From JANQFM01 sp035471925 (lineage in GTDB: Bacteria > Acidobacteriota > UBA6911 > RPQK01 > DATIPO01), in contig DATIPO010000021.1 in NCBI GenBank assembly GCA_035471925.1, positions 1-59,415 on the forward strand: 59,415 nucleotides of DNA, read 5' to 3'. A program made the position numbers and the translations under genes. The notes below the pieces were generated by a model. That model had not been told where the DNA came from, searched no databases, and saw only the letters and a program-made list of their open reading frames with translations. Positions 50,259-57,596 of this stretch are shown one piece after another. Every line of letters begins with the position of its first letter. Within the stretch, counting starts at the first letter, position 1.

Positions 50259-51107
50259 TCACTTGGAGCCGGGTCCTGAAGGGGGCTTGGAGGGTTGGGA
50301 GGGAACCTTGATGGCGGGGGTGACCTTCTCGCCCCGCCGCAGTTTCTCGGCCTCTTCGGGGGACAGTCCCATGAGGGCTCGTGTGCCTGGGCTGAGGTGG
50401 TTATAAAGGATCTCCACCGCTATGACCTGGCCCGAGGCGAAATGCAGGTGCAGCCGCGATCTCAGCTCCTTGGATACTTCCTCACCCACATAGCGGACGA
50501 CGAGACGGGCGCTTTCTCCCGCCCCAATGGCCTGCGGCGACTCGACGATCTCGAAGCGTCGAGCATCCATCTCCACCCGTTGCAGAATCTGCTCCTCCTC
50601 AAGTCCGTTGAGAATGATCAGGACGCCCTGGGACGCGGCGCTGAGAAAGTGGATCTTGAGCAGGCGGGGCAGCACTTCCAAGCGCCCCTGCTGAGGCTCG
50701 GGAGGGCCCGTCGAGCGGTAGGAATCGCGCAGTCGTGCAGCGCGGTCGTCGATGTGCACCTTCCAGCCTTCGTCGTTCCTGACCCAATGCTGGCGCACGG
50801 TCCGCTCGAAGGTGCCGGCTGGCAAGTCGCGGGGCGTGACCACGCTGACGCGGCAACCACCTTCTGCAAGCGGCTCCACGTCTTCCAGCCTCCAGTCCCG
50901 CAGTGGGGGTTGCACTTGACTCAGGAAGGCCTTCCAGCTCTCCCTGTCCACCCATTGCAAAGCCTCATCGCGGTCGCCTTTGCGCAGGTGCTCCCAATAT
51001 GAGGCGACCGCCTGCAGCAACTGCGGCGACTCGCACTCCTTGGCGGACAACTCAGATCCCGGGATCACGGGCAACCAGAAGGCAAAAAGGATAACGCTAT
51101 TCAGCAT
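50259..51107 (-). CDS. Secreted or lipid-anchored hypothetical protein
   Basis: A 282-residue protein beginning MLNSVILFAFWLPVIPGS, a probable signal peptide. Residues ~30-130 look like an NTF2-like domain (LLQAVASYWEHLRKGDRDEALQWV, RTVRQHWVRNDEGWKVHIDD). Residues ~150-240 are beta-rich like a secreted Ig-type domain (FEIVESPQAIGAGESARLVVRYVGEEV). A Pro/Ser/Lys-rich tail ends it. The family is not recognised. The frame runs to a TTG at 51185, but a transcription terminator lies within that extension, so the ATG at 51107 is preferred. No Shine-Dalgarno sequence is visible before it. Confidence 0.7.
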   Translation of the reverse strand: MLNSVILFAFWLPVIPGSELSAKECESPQLLQAVASYWEHLRKGDRDEALQWVDRESWKAFLSQVQPPLRDWRLEDVEPLAEGGCRVSVVTPRDLPAGTFERTVRQHWVRNDEGWKVHIDDRAARLRDSYRSTGPPEPQQGRLEVLPRLLKIHFLSAASQGVLIILNGLEEEQILQRVEMDARRFEIVESPQAIGAGESARLVVRYVGEEVSKELRSRLHLHFASGQVIAVEILYNHLSPGTRALMGLSPEEAEKLRRGEKVTPAIKVPSQPSKPPSGPGSK

Positions 51108-51136
51108 GGAGAAGAAAAAGGAGGATGGATAAAGAA

Positions 51137-51169
51137 AGCCTGTCCGCCCCAAGAACGGGCGGACAGGCT
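51137..51169 (-). terminator. Rho-independent terminator
   Basis: On the minus strand a perfect 13-bp stem (arms 51157-51169 and 51137-51149, GC-rich, 7-nt loop) is followed by TTTCTTTAT. It lies 24 bp after the stop of the 51193-51801 gene and is the clearest intrinsic terminator in the window. It also excludes the longer start of the next gene. Confidence 0.85.
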
Positions 51170-51192
51170 GGAGAGAATTCGCCAAGCGTGGC

Positions 51193-51801
51193 TTAGTTGT
51201 CGGGCTCCAGCGGGATTCCGGCGTTGGAGTCCTGCAAGAAGGTTGCGGAGCCGATGTCGGGCTGCATGACCGTGGCTTGGGTAAAGGAGGCGAAGTCGGT
51301 CACGTTGGCCGTTCCCTGCACGCCTTCAAAATTGGCCACGATCCACAGATAGCCGGCCAATCCGCTTCCGGGATCCAGACCGAAGTTGACGGCGAACTGG
51401 CTGAAATTGGCGGCCGTCATAAGTTCGCTCATCAGCACGCGGTAGGTCTGTCCCGGCTCCAATTCACCCATCGAATTGAGTCCGACTCCTGGAGAACCGG
51501 CCGTGGTTTCGTACATCAAGATGTTCCCGGATTGATGGACGAAATAGAATTCCAGCGTTCCGCTGGGATTGCCCTGTGGGAACCCGGCTTCGATACCTTC
51601 GGGGGCCCGAAGGGTATTGGAGACGGAGAAGGCCGTGTCTACCGTGTCTGGAATCCAGTTGACGAAGGTGGCGAAAATGGCCCTCTGTCCGCTGGTGCTG
51701 GCCTCTTGGCGCATGATGATCTGATCGGTCTGCGCCATCAAGTCTCCGGCCGCAATCAAGGTCAAAATCGCTATGATTCCGATCGTGGTAATCTTTTTCA
51801 T
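51193..51801 (-). CDS. Secreted hypothetical protein
   Basis: A 202-residue exported protein with signal peptide MKKITTIGIIAILTLIAAGD. The mature part is beta-rich, acidic and Cys-free (FATFVNWIPDTVDTAFSVSNTLRAPEG, FYFVHQSGNILMYETTAGSPG, TANVTDFASFTQATVMQPDIG). It looks like a surface-associated or secreted structural domain; I do not recognise the family. The ATG at 51801 follows AAAGGAATAAGA; an upstream ATG (51822) lacks a site. A strong intrinsic terminator follows directly. Confidence 0.75.
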   Translation of the reverse strand: MKKITTIGIIAILTLIAAGDLMAQTDQIIMRQEASTSGQRAIFATFVNWIPDTVDTAFSVSNTLRAPEGIEAGFPQGNPSGTLEFYFVHQSGNILMYETTAGSPGVGLNSMGELEPGQTYRVLMSELMTAANFSQFAVNFGLDPGSGLAGYLWIVANFEGVQGTANVTDFASFTQATVMQPDIGSATFLQDSNAGIPLEPDN

Positions 51802-52000
51802 TCTTATTCCTTTCCCCTGCAAGTGCTAAGTCTCGGTGTGTCGGGTGAGGAGGCTTCGCATGGAAGGCCACGTTGGCCGACCTGGCTTCCCCGGCACATT
51901 GCTGTGTCTAGCATACCTGCCGCGCTGCGGTCAAGGTCTTGTCCTCAGCATATCCCAATGCTGCGGCACGCGTCCGGGCGGCCATGCGAGAATGAAAGAC

Positions 52001-52675
52001 ATGCGCTTTGTCGACCTGGGCCGGATGTCCTTCCGCGAGGCCCACCAGCGCCAGGAGGAAGCGGTGGCAGCCATTGCCGCCGGCGAGATGGAGGAAACCG
52101 TCCACTTGGTGGAACATCCTCACACCTTCACCGTAGGACGCGCCGGCGATGCCGCCAACCTGCTGGCGCGTGAGGATTGGGAGGGCAATCCCATCGACTT
52201 GGTGCGCATCTCGAGGGGCGGAGACGTCACCTACCACGGACCCGGCCAACTGGTCGGCTATCCCCACCTCGACCTGCGCCGCCGGGGACGCGACGTCCAC
52301 CGCTATCTGCGCGATCTGGAACAGGCCCTCATCAATGCCGCCTCGGCACTGGGCCTGGAAGGGTACCGGCGCCAGGGCTACACGGGCGTATGGACCGAGC
52401 AAGGCAAGCTGGCTTCCATCGGAGTGGGCGTCCGCCGCTGGGTCACCTTCCACGGATTCGCCCTCAACGTCTCCACCGACCTGCGCTACTTCGAACTCAT
52501 GAACCCCTGCGGCCTCCCCGACTGCCCCATGACCTCCCTGACCCGCCTGCTGGCGGCCAGCGGAGAGGATTCCGCCCTCCGCGACGATTCTTTTCCGCTG
52601 GACAGGGCCAAAGAACTCGTCAAACAGGCGCTCCTTCAAGTCTTCTCCCCGGCCACGAAGACAACGACGACCTAG
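52001..52675 (+). CDS. lipB: Octanoyltransferase LipB
   Basis: A 224-residue lipoyl(octanoyl) transferase. It moves octanoate from acyl-carrier protein to lipoate-dependent enzyme domains. Signature RGGDVTYHGPGQLVGYPHLDL (~68-88), IGVGVRRWVTFHGFALNV (~146-163) and the catalytic Cys in MNPCGLPDC. Length is typical. The ATG at 52001 has GAGAAT 7 nt upstream and no ribosome site; an ATG 9 nt further up (51992) is the alternative. No lipA is nearby. Confidence 0.95.
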   Translation: MRFVDLGRMSFREAHQRQEEAVAAIAAGEMEETVHLVEHPHTFTVGRAGDAANLLAREDWEGNPIDLVRISRGGDVTYHGPGQLVGYPHLDLRRRGRDVHRYLRDLEQALINAASALGLEGYRRQGYTGVWTEQGKLASIGVGVRRWVTFHGFALNVSTDLRYFELMNPCGLPDCPMTSLTRLLAASGEDSALRDDSFPLDRAKELVKQALLQVFSPATKTTTT

Positions 52676-52697
52676 ATCCACCCAACATGGCTAGCTG

Positions 52698-53086
52698 GGG
52701 CCGACCTATCGGCTCCTCCTTCGCTCAGGCTCCGAAGACAGACAGCGACTCTGTCGAAAGGTCGAGTCCGCCCTGCAACCGCGAAGAGGTTCGAACGTGG
52801 GTTTCCTGAAGCCAGACCATAGGCTTCTCCTCCTTCGCCAAGGCTCCGGAGGAGGGCAGCGACTCCGTCGAAGGTCAGGTCGGGGCTCGCCGAAGGTGAG
52901 CCACAGGCTCCTCCTTCGCCAAGGCTGCGGAGACGGGCAGCGACTCCCTTGAAGGTCAAGTCCGGGCTCGCTGAAGGCGAGCCATTCGTTAGCCCAGGGT
53001 AGAGCGAAGCCGCGCAGCGGCCGAGCGGCACCCTGGGTTACGGTTGACACAAAAACGAACCCTGAAAGGGTGCAATAGCGGCTGTC
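52698..53086. repeat. Tandem and hairpin repeats downstream of lipB
   Basis: Two to three head-to-tail units of ~80 bp (from ~52710, 52828 and 52908) share CTCCTTCGCCAAGGCT, GGGCAGCGACTC and a GGGCTCGC-N-GAAGG-N-GAGCC hairpin. They lead into a full hairpin-repeat copy (52924-53085), with the CCCAGGGT...ACCCTGGG stem and CCCT-gaa-AGGG (53060-53070) followed by GCAATAGCG. No gene is present. Confidence 0.75.
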
Positions 53087-53671
53087 TTAGCAGGCAGCCC
53101 GGACTCGATAGTGGAGGATGGCATGGCCGCTTTCGAAGACCTTGCTGTCCCTCAAATCCAGGACCCTGGGACGGATGCCTTGGCCGAAGAGCGGAATGCC
53201 GGCACCGAAGAGCACGGGATTGAGCTTGATGATCAGGCCATCGATGAGTCCGGCTTCCAGCAACGTGGCGGCTAACTCGGCGCCCCCGCAAAGCCAGATA
53301 GCCTTCCCCATTTCTTTCTTCACATCCCTGACCACGTCGACAGCCTTGTGGCGGACCACTTCAACGTTGGGATCCGGGCTTTCTGGGTAGCTGCGCGAGA
53401 ACACGTACTGGTCGAGCGTCGGGTAAGGATTGCTGAAGCCCGCGTCAAGACCCACTTCATACGTCTTGCGTCCCATCAGGACGGCATCGAACCGCTTATG
53501 CTCTTCACGGCTGAATTCACCTTCTCGGAGGTGGGCGGGGAAGGTTTCGGGATAGGCCCGCAGGAGCTCCGCACCGTACCGGTCGTCCCAAGGGAAATCC
53601 CCCAGAGATCCGTCCTCGCGGGCAATGAAACCGTCCAACGTGGAGGCCACGTAGTAGATCAGCTCTCTCAT
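53087..53671 (-). CDS. RibD C-terminal / dihydrofolate-reductase-like protein
   Basis: A 194-residue protein of the DHFR/RibD-C superfamily. Landmarks: IYYVASTLDGFIAREDGSLGDF near the N-terminus, RFDAVLMGRKTYEVGLDAG (~residues 72-90), KAIWLCGGAELAATLLEAGLIDGLIIKLNPVLFGAGIPLFG (~135-175), which is the NADPH and substrate region. Members reduce pterin- or pyrimidine-like compounds, but most of this subgroup (YwjB/YyaP-like) have no proven substrate. The ATG at 53671 is the domain start, with CAAGAT 6 nt before it; a longer upstream frame is not coding. It borders the lipB repeat region. Confidence 0.9.
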   Translation of the reverse strand: MRELIYYVASTLDGFIAREDGSLGDFPWDDRYGAELLRAYPETFPAHLREGEFSREEHKRFDAVLMGRKTYEVGLDAGFSNPYPTLDQYVFSRSYPESPDPNVEVVRHKAVDVVRDVKKEMGKAIWLCGGAELAATLLEAGLIDGLIIKLNPVLFGAGIPLFGQGIRPRVLDLRDSKVFESGHAILHYRVRAAC

Positions 53672-53836
53672 CCGGCCATCTTGCCATCCAGACGTCCCGG
53701 GTGCCAGAGGACTCACAATACTGAGAGGCCTGGCCATGCCAGGACGGCCTTCACCTTGCTGCTCAAGGTGTTCTGGACCCTGGCTCGCTGAGCCTTGGCT
53801 ACGGGCTTTTGCTCAGCCCTCTATACTAAAAGCAGC

Positions 53837-55027
53837 ATGAGCGGAAAGTACGAGAGCAAGGCCTCTTATCAGAAATGGGGCCAAGATTTAGATCCCATGT
53901 CCATCGATCAGATGGACAAGGCTTGCCGGCTGCCGGTTTCCGTCCGCGGAGCCCTGATGCCCGACTGCCACGTCGGCTACGGACTCCCCATCGGCGGCGT
54001 TCTGGCCACCGACAACGCCGTCATCCCCTACGCCGTGGGGGTCGATATCGCCTGCCGCATGCGCCTGAGCGTCCTCGACTTGTCGACGAGGCTCTTGGAC
54101 AAACCACGCAAGCTGGAACGCCTCAAGCGCGCCATCGAAGCCGAGACCCGCTTCGGCGTGGGCGCCACCTTCGAGAAAGGCAAGCGCCGCGACCATGGGG
54201 TCATGGACGAGGACTGGAACATCTCCAAAGTCACCCGCGAAAACAAGGACAAAGCCTGGGCCCAACTGGGAACCTCGGGCAGCGGCAATCATTTCGTGGA
54301 ATTCGGACTGCTGACCTTGGAAGAACCCGATTTGGGTCTGGAGGCCGGACAATACCTGGCTTTTCTTTCCCACAGCGGCAGCCGCGGGCCCGGCGCCCTG
54401 ACGGCTGGACACTATAGCCGCCTGGCCCGCGACCTGCATCCCGAACTGCCCAAGGAACTCGCTCACCTCTCCTGGCTTGACCTGGACAGCGCGCAAGGAA
54501 GGGAGTACTGGGAAGCCATGCAGCTTATGGGCAAGTATGCCTCGGCCAACCATGCTTGCATCCACCGGCACGTGTTGGAACATCTGGGCGCCGAAGCCAT
54601 CGCGGACGTGGAAAACCATCACAATTTCGCCTGGCTGGAGGAGCATGACGGCAAGACCGTGGTCGTCCACCGCAAGGGCGCCACACCAGCGGGCGAGGGC
54701 GTGCTGGGCGTCATCCCCGGCTCGATGGCCTCGCCGGGATTCGTCGTGCGCGGAAAAGGCAACGAAGCCGCCCTCCAATCAGCCGCCCACGGGGCGGGGC
54801 GCGTCATGAGCCGCACCTTGGCCAAGAAGAAGCTGCGCTGGCGCGACGCCAAAGACCTGCTCAACCAGAAGGGCGTCACCCTGATCAGCGCCGGCCTCGA
54901 CGAAGTCCCCATGGTCTACAAAAACATCGAACAGGTCATGGAGGCCCAGTCCGACCTGGTCCAAGTCGTCGCCCGCTTCGATCCCAAACTCGTCAAAATG
55001 TCCCCCGGCGGCCCCGCCGAGGACTAG
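53837..55027 (+). CDS. rtcB: RNA-splicing ligase RtcB
   Basis: A 396-residue RtcB, a GTP-dependent RNA ligase joining 2',3'-cyclic phosphate (3'-P) and 5'-OH ends, used in RNA repair. Markers: PDCHVGYGLPIGGVLAT (~residues 42-58), AVGVDIACRM with the metal-binding Asp and Cys, LGTSGSGNHFVEFG, LSHSGSRGPG, and the C-terminal HRKGATPAGEGVLGVIPGSM and AAHGAGRVMSR. The guanylylated His lies in that last region. Length is typical of the shorter bacterial type. TATACT lies 9 nt before the ATG. No rtcA or rtcR is adjacent. Confidence 0.95.
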   Translation: MSGKYESKASYQKWGQDLDPMSIDQMDKACRLPVSVRGALMPDCHVGYGLPIGGVLATDNAVIPYAVGVDIACRMRLSVLDLSTRLLDKPRKLERLKRAIEAETRFGVGATFEKGKRRDHGVMDEDWNISKVTRENKDKAWAQLGTSGSGNHFVEFGLLTLEEPDLGLEAGQYLAFLSHSGSRGPGALTAGHYSRLARDLHPELPKELAHLSWLDLDSAQGREYWEAMQLMGKYASANHACIHRHVLEHLGAEAIADVENHHNFAWLEEHDGKTVVVHRKGATPAGEGVLGVIPGSMASPGFVVRGKGNEAALQSAAHGAGRVMSRTLAKKKLRWRDAKDLLNQKGVTLISAGLDEVPMVYKNIEQVMEAQSDLVQVVARFDPKLVKMSPGGPAED

Positions 55028-55124
55028 GGCTTGCATCCCAACCCACCTAGACATTCTGAAGATCGCATGCTAAGTTGCTTGGAGAAATAGAAACGATAAT
55101 CTCTATTAGAAAAGGTAGCAAAGA

Positions 55125-55343
55125 ATGAAACTTAAAGTTAGTGCGTCTCTTTTCTGTCGAGCGTTTCTTCTACTACTTCTCACAGCCATGGTCTCTGTGG
55201 CCGTCATCAGGCTCTCGGAGAGTCCAGCCAAAGCTTCAGGTTGTGAGGTGATTAGCACCCAGAGCAGATGCGAATTCTGTATTAGGGTAGTCTGCGATGG
55301 ACAAGTAATTGAGAACTCCTGCACACCGGTCGGTGCATGCTGA
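55125..55343 (+). CDS. Small Cys-rich secreted peptide
   Basis: A 72-residue peptide with a hydrophobic N-terminal signal (FLLLLLTAMVSVAVIRL) and a mature tail of ~35 residues containing six Cys (GCEVISTQSRC, EFCIRVVC, NSCTPVGAC). The pattern is that of disulfide-bonded secreted peptides. No family is recognised. An AAAAGG site precedes the ATG. It lies between rtcB and a radical SAM gene, neither of which is an obvious maturation partner. Defensive, signalling or structural roles are all possible. Confidence 0.65.
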   Translation: MKLKVSASLFCRAFLLLLLTAMVSVAVIRLSESPAKASGCEVISTQSRCEFCIRVVCDGQVIENSCTPVGAC

Positions 55344-55398
55344 GTTGGACCTATCTTGCGTAGCGCAGCAGGGGGCACGACGTGAGGTGAAAATAAGG

Positions 55399-55404
55399 TA
55401 TAAT
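55399..55404 (+). promoter_or_regulatory. -10 box of the PA0069-type radical SAM gene
   Basis: A consensus TATAAT lies 10 nt before the ATG at 55415; no -35 or ribosome site is clear. The leader would be only 3-4 nt. Confidence 0.5.
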
Positions 55405-55414
55405 ACCCCCTGCC

Positions 55415-56479
55415 ATGAGACCGATCAAGGGACGCGGGGCGGTGTCGAACGTGACCAGCCGCTTCCACAAGCAGAGCATTTCGCCCTTCGACGATGGGTG
55501 GGGGACGATTGAGGAGGAGCCGGGGCGGCCTGAGACTGAAGTGCGGATGGAGAAGGTCAGGCGCATCATCACCACGAATCAGTCCCCGGATATTCCCTTT
55601 GACCAGTCGATCAATCCTTATCAGGGGTGCGAGCACGGGTGCATTTACTGCTTTGCGCGTCCCACTCATGCCTACTGGGATCTGTCGCCGGGACTGGACT
55701 TCGAGACCAAGATCTTCGCCAAACCCCAAGCGCCAGAGAGGCTGAGGGAGGAGCTTCGCAAGCCCGGCTATCGCTGCAAGGTGATGGCCATGGGATCGAA
55801 TACCGATCCTTATCAGCCTGCTGAAGCCAAGCTGGAGATCACCAGGGGCATTCTGAAAGTGCTGTGGGAGTTTCGCCATCCGGTCAGCATCGTGACCAAA
55901 TCGAACATGGTCTTGCGCGATCTCGACGTGCTGGTTCCCATGGCCGAAGAGGGGCTGGCGTCGGTCTACATCTCCGTAACCAGTTTGGATCACAAGCTGG
56001 CCCGTGTGATGGAGCCGCGGGCCGCCACCCCGCAGCGTCGGTTGCAGGCCGTCAAGGCACTGTCCGAGGCCGGGGTCCCGGTGGCGGTGCTGGCTTCTCC
56101 CATCATTCCCTGCCTCAATGACGAAGACCTGGAAGCCATCCTGGAGGCCGCGGCTGAGGCAGGTGCCGAGCGAGCCAACTACCTGTTGCTGCGGCTCCCT
56201 CACGAGGTTAAAGATCTGTTCGTGGAATGGCTTCAGGGCCACTTTCCGAATCGTGCCTCCAAGGTGCTCAACAAGCTGCTCGACCTGCGCGGCGGACGAC
56301 TCAACGACCCCCGCTTCGGATCCCGCATGCGCGGTGAAGGACGCTACGCCGAACTGCTCAAACGGCGCTTCGAGATCGCCTCCAAACGCCTGGGACTCAA
56401 TGACGGGAAGCGTGCGCTGGACACGACCCGATTCCGCGTCCCGATCGAGTCGGGCGACCAACGCAGCCTGTTCGACTAG
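55415..56479 (+). CDS. PA0069-family radical SAM protein
   Basis: A 354-residue radical SAM protein of the PA0069/spore-photoproduct-lyase-like family. The cluster motif is CEHGCIYCFARPTHAYWDLSPGLDFETKIF (CxxxCxxC at ~72-79). After it come KVMAMGSNTDPYQPAEAKLEITRGIL and VTKSNMVLRDLDVL, both family markers, and the C-terminal LRLPHEVKDLFVEWLQGHFPNRA and RGGRLNDPRFGSRMRGEG. The function is unknown; relatedness to SplB has suggested nucleic-acid repair. It is headed by its own -10 and followed 114 bp later by mobA. Confidence 0.93.
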   Translation: MRPIKGRGAVSNVTSRFHKQSISPFDDGWGTIEEEPGRPETEVRMEKVRRIITTNQSPDIPFDQSINPYQGCEHGCIYCFARPTHAYWDLSPGLDFETKIFAKPQAPERLREELRKPGYRCKVMAMGSNTDPYQPAEAKLEITRGILKVLWEFRHPVSIVTKSNMVLRDLDVLVPMAEEGLASVYISVTSLDHKLARVMEPRAATPQRRLQAVKALSEAGVPVAVLASPIIPCLNDEDLEAILEAAAEAGAERANYLLLRLPHEVKDLFVEWLQGHFPNRASKVLNKLLDLRGGRLNDPRFGSRMRGEGRYAELLKRRFEIASKRLGLNDGKRALDTTRFRVPIESGDQRSLFD

Positions 56480-56593
56480 GCGGTCGCCAATCGGCTCGCT
56501 CGATTGGGGCGCCTTCCAGCATCGGTTATCTGTTTGACCCATGTTTAGGCCTCTTTGAGTTCAGTCAGTTGCAACGTATTCGAGGACCGTGCC

Positions 56594-57232
56594 ATGCTGC
56601 CTAGGATGGTCGAGGCGACTGCGCTGGTCTTGGCGGGTGGACAATCGCGGCGGATGGGGCGCGACAAGCGCTTTTTGCGGGTGGAGGGAGAAACCCTCCT
56701 CCAACGCACCTTCGATCTGGCGAGGGCCGCCTGCAAGGAAGTCCAAGTCCTGATCTCGCAGTCCGATGAAAAAGCGCGCATCCTGGAGGCGCTGGAGATC
56801 GAGAGTCCCTCAGGCGTCGGGAAACCGCCCATCTTGACGGACCAAAGTCCAGGAAGCGGCCCCTTGACGGCCGTCCTGGAGGCGGCGGCTCAGTGCCGGA
56901 CGCAGTGGGTGCTGGTTCTGGCGGTCGATTATCCCGCGCTGACCTCCGGCTTTCTCCAAGGACTGCTGAAGCGCGCTCAAGCGCTCGATCAAGACGAGTT
57001 CGCACTGGTGCCTCGATGCCAGGGCCAGCTCCAATACGCCTGCGCTCTCTACCGCCGACAAGCCTTGATTGGGCTCGCCCAGGAGTCCGACCCGCCCACC
57101 TCGTTCCGCTCCTGGTTGAGCGGCGCCGAGGGACTCGTAGCGTGGACCGAGGCTGAATGGACGCGCTTTGCTCCCTCCGGCGCCCTCGTCAACTGGAACC
57201 GTCCAGCGGATTGGAACGGCCCTGGCGCTTAG
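56594..57232 (+). CDS. mobA: Molybdenum cofactor guanylyltransferase MobA
   Basis: A 212-residue MobA-type nucleotidyltransferase that links GMP to molybdopterin to make bis-MGD for DMSO-reductase-class enzymes. The GTP-binding motif LVLAGGQSRRMGRDKRFL is at residues ~11-28. The central region (PILTDQSPGSGPLTAVLEAA) and LALVDYP-like VLVLAVDYPALTS carry the metal-site Asp. Length is normal. GAGGA stands 7 nt before the ATG at 56594. It shows no other molybdenum genes beside it. Confidence 0.9.
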   Translation: MLPRMVEATALVLAGGQSRRMGRDKRFLRVEGETLLQRTFDLARAACKEVQVLISQSDEKARILEALEIESPSGVGKPPILTDQSPGSGPLTAVLEAAAQCRTQWVLVLAVDYPALTSGFLQGLLKRAQALDQDEFALVPRCQGQLQYACALYRRQALIGLAQESDPPTSFRSWLSGAEGLVAWTEAEWTRFAPSGALVNWNRPADWNGPGA

Positions 57233-57596
57233 GGCAGCAGCCGTGACTTATGAGCTCGCCCCTGGCGCTATTCCACGCTTACAGCGTTATGGATTTGGCG
57301 TTTTCAATACCCAGGGTTCCGCTTTGTCGCTTGGCGACTGCGTTCCACCCTGGGCTGGCATATGGCTCGCCTTCAGCGAGCCCGGACCGACCTGCCACAA
57401 GTAGCTGCACATTCGTAACCTGGGCGGCATCCTTGACCACAGGATACAAGTTCTGAGCCAGTGCCCTTCCCGTCCATGCGAGGGACGTATAGGTGTCGCT
57501 CGCCTTCAGCGAGCCCGGACTAAGATGGGCGGGAGTGGAGGAAGTCGAAGCGGGCGCAGATTCCGTCAATCGGGAAATGGCGATACCATGGGAAGT
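57233..57596. repeat. Intergenic region with hairpin-repeat copies
   Basis: This 364-bp region contains one inverted-orientation copy of the repeat family (57258-57385), with CGCT-tac-AGCG (57276-57286), CCCAGGGT...ACCCTGGG and GGCTCGCcttcaGCGAGCC stems. A partial copy with the last hairpin is at 57492-57520. TACCAT at 57584-57589 is a possible leaderless -10 for the next gene. Confidence 0.65.

Noticed and set aside
51108..51185. Longer N-terminus for the 50259 gene from a TTG
   Set aside because: The extension contains an intrinsic terminator of the upstream gene.
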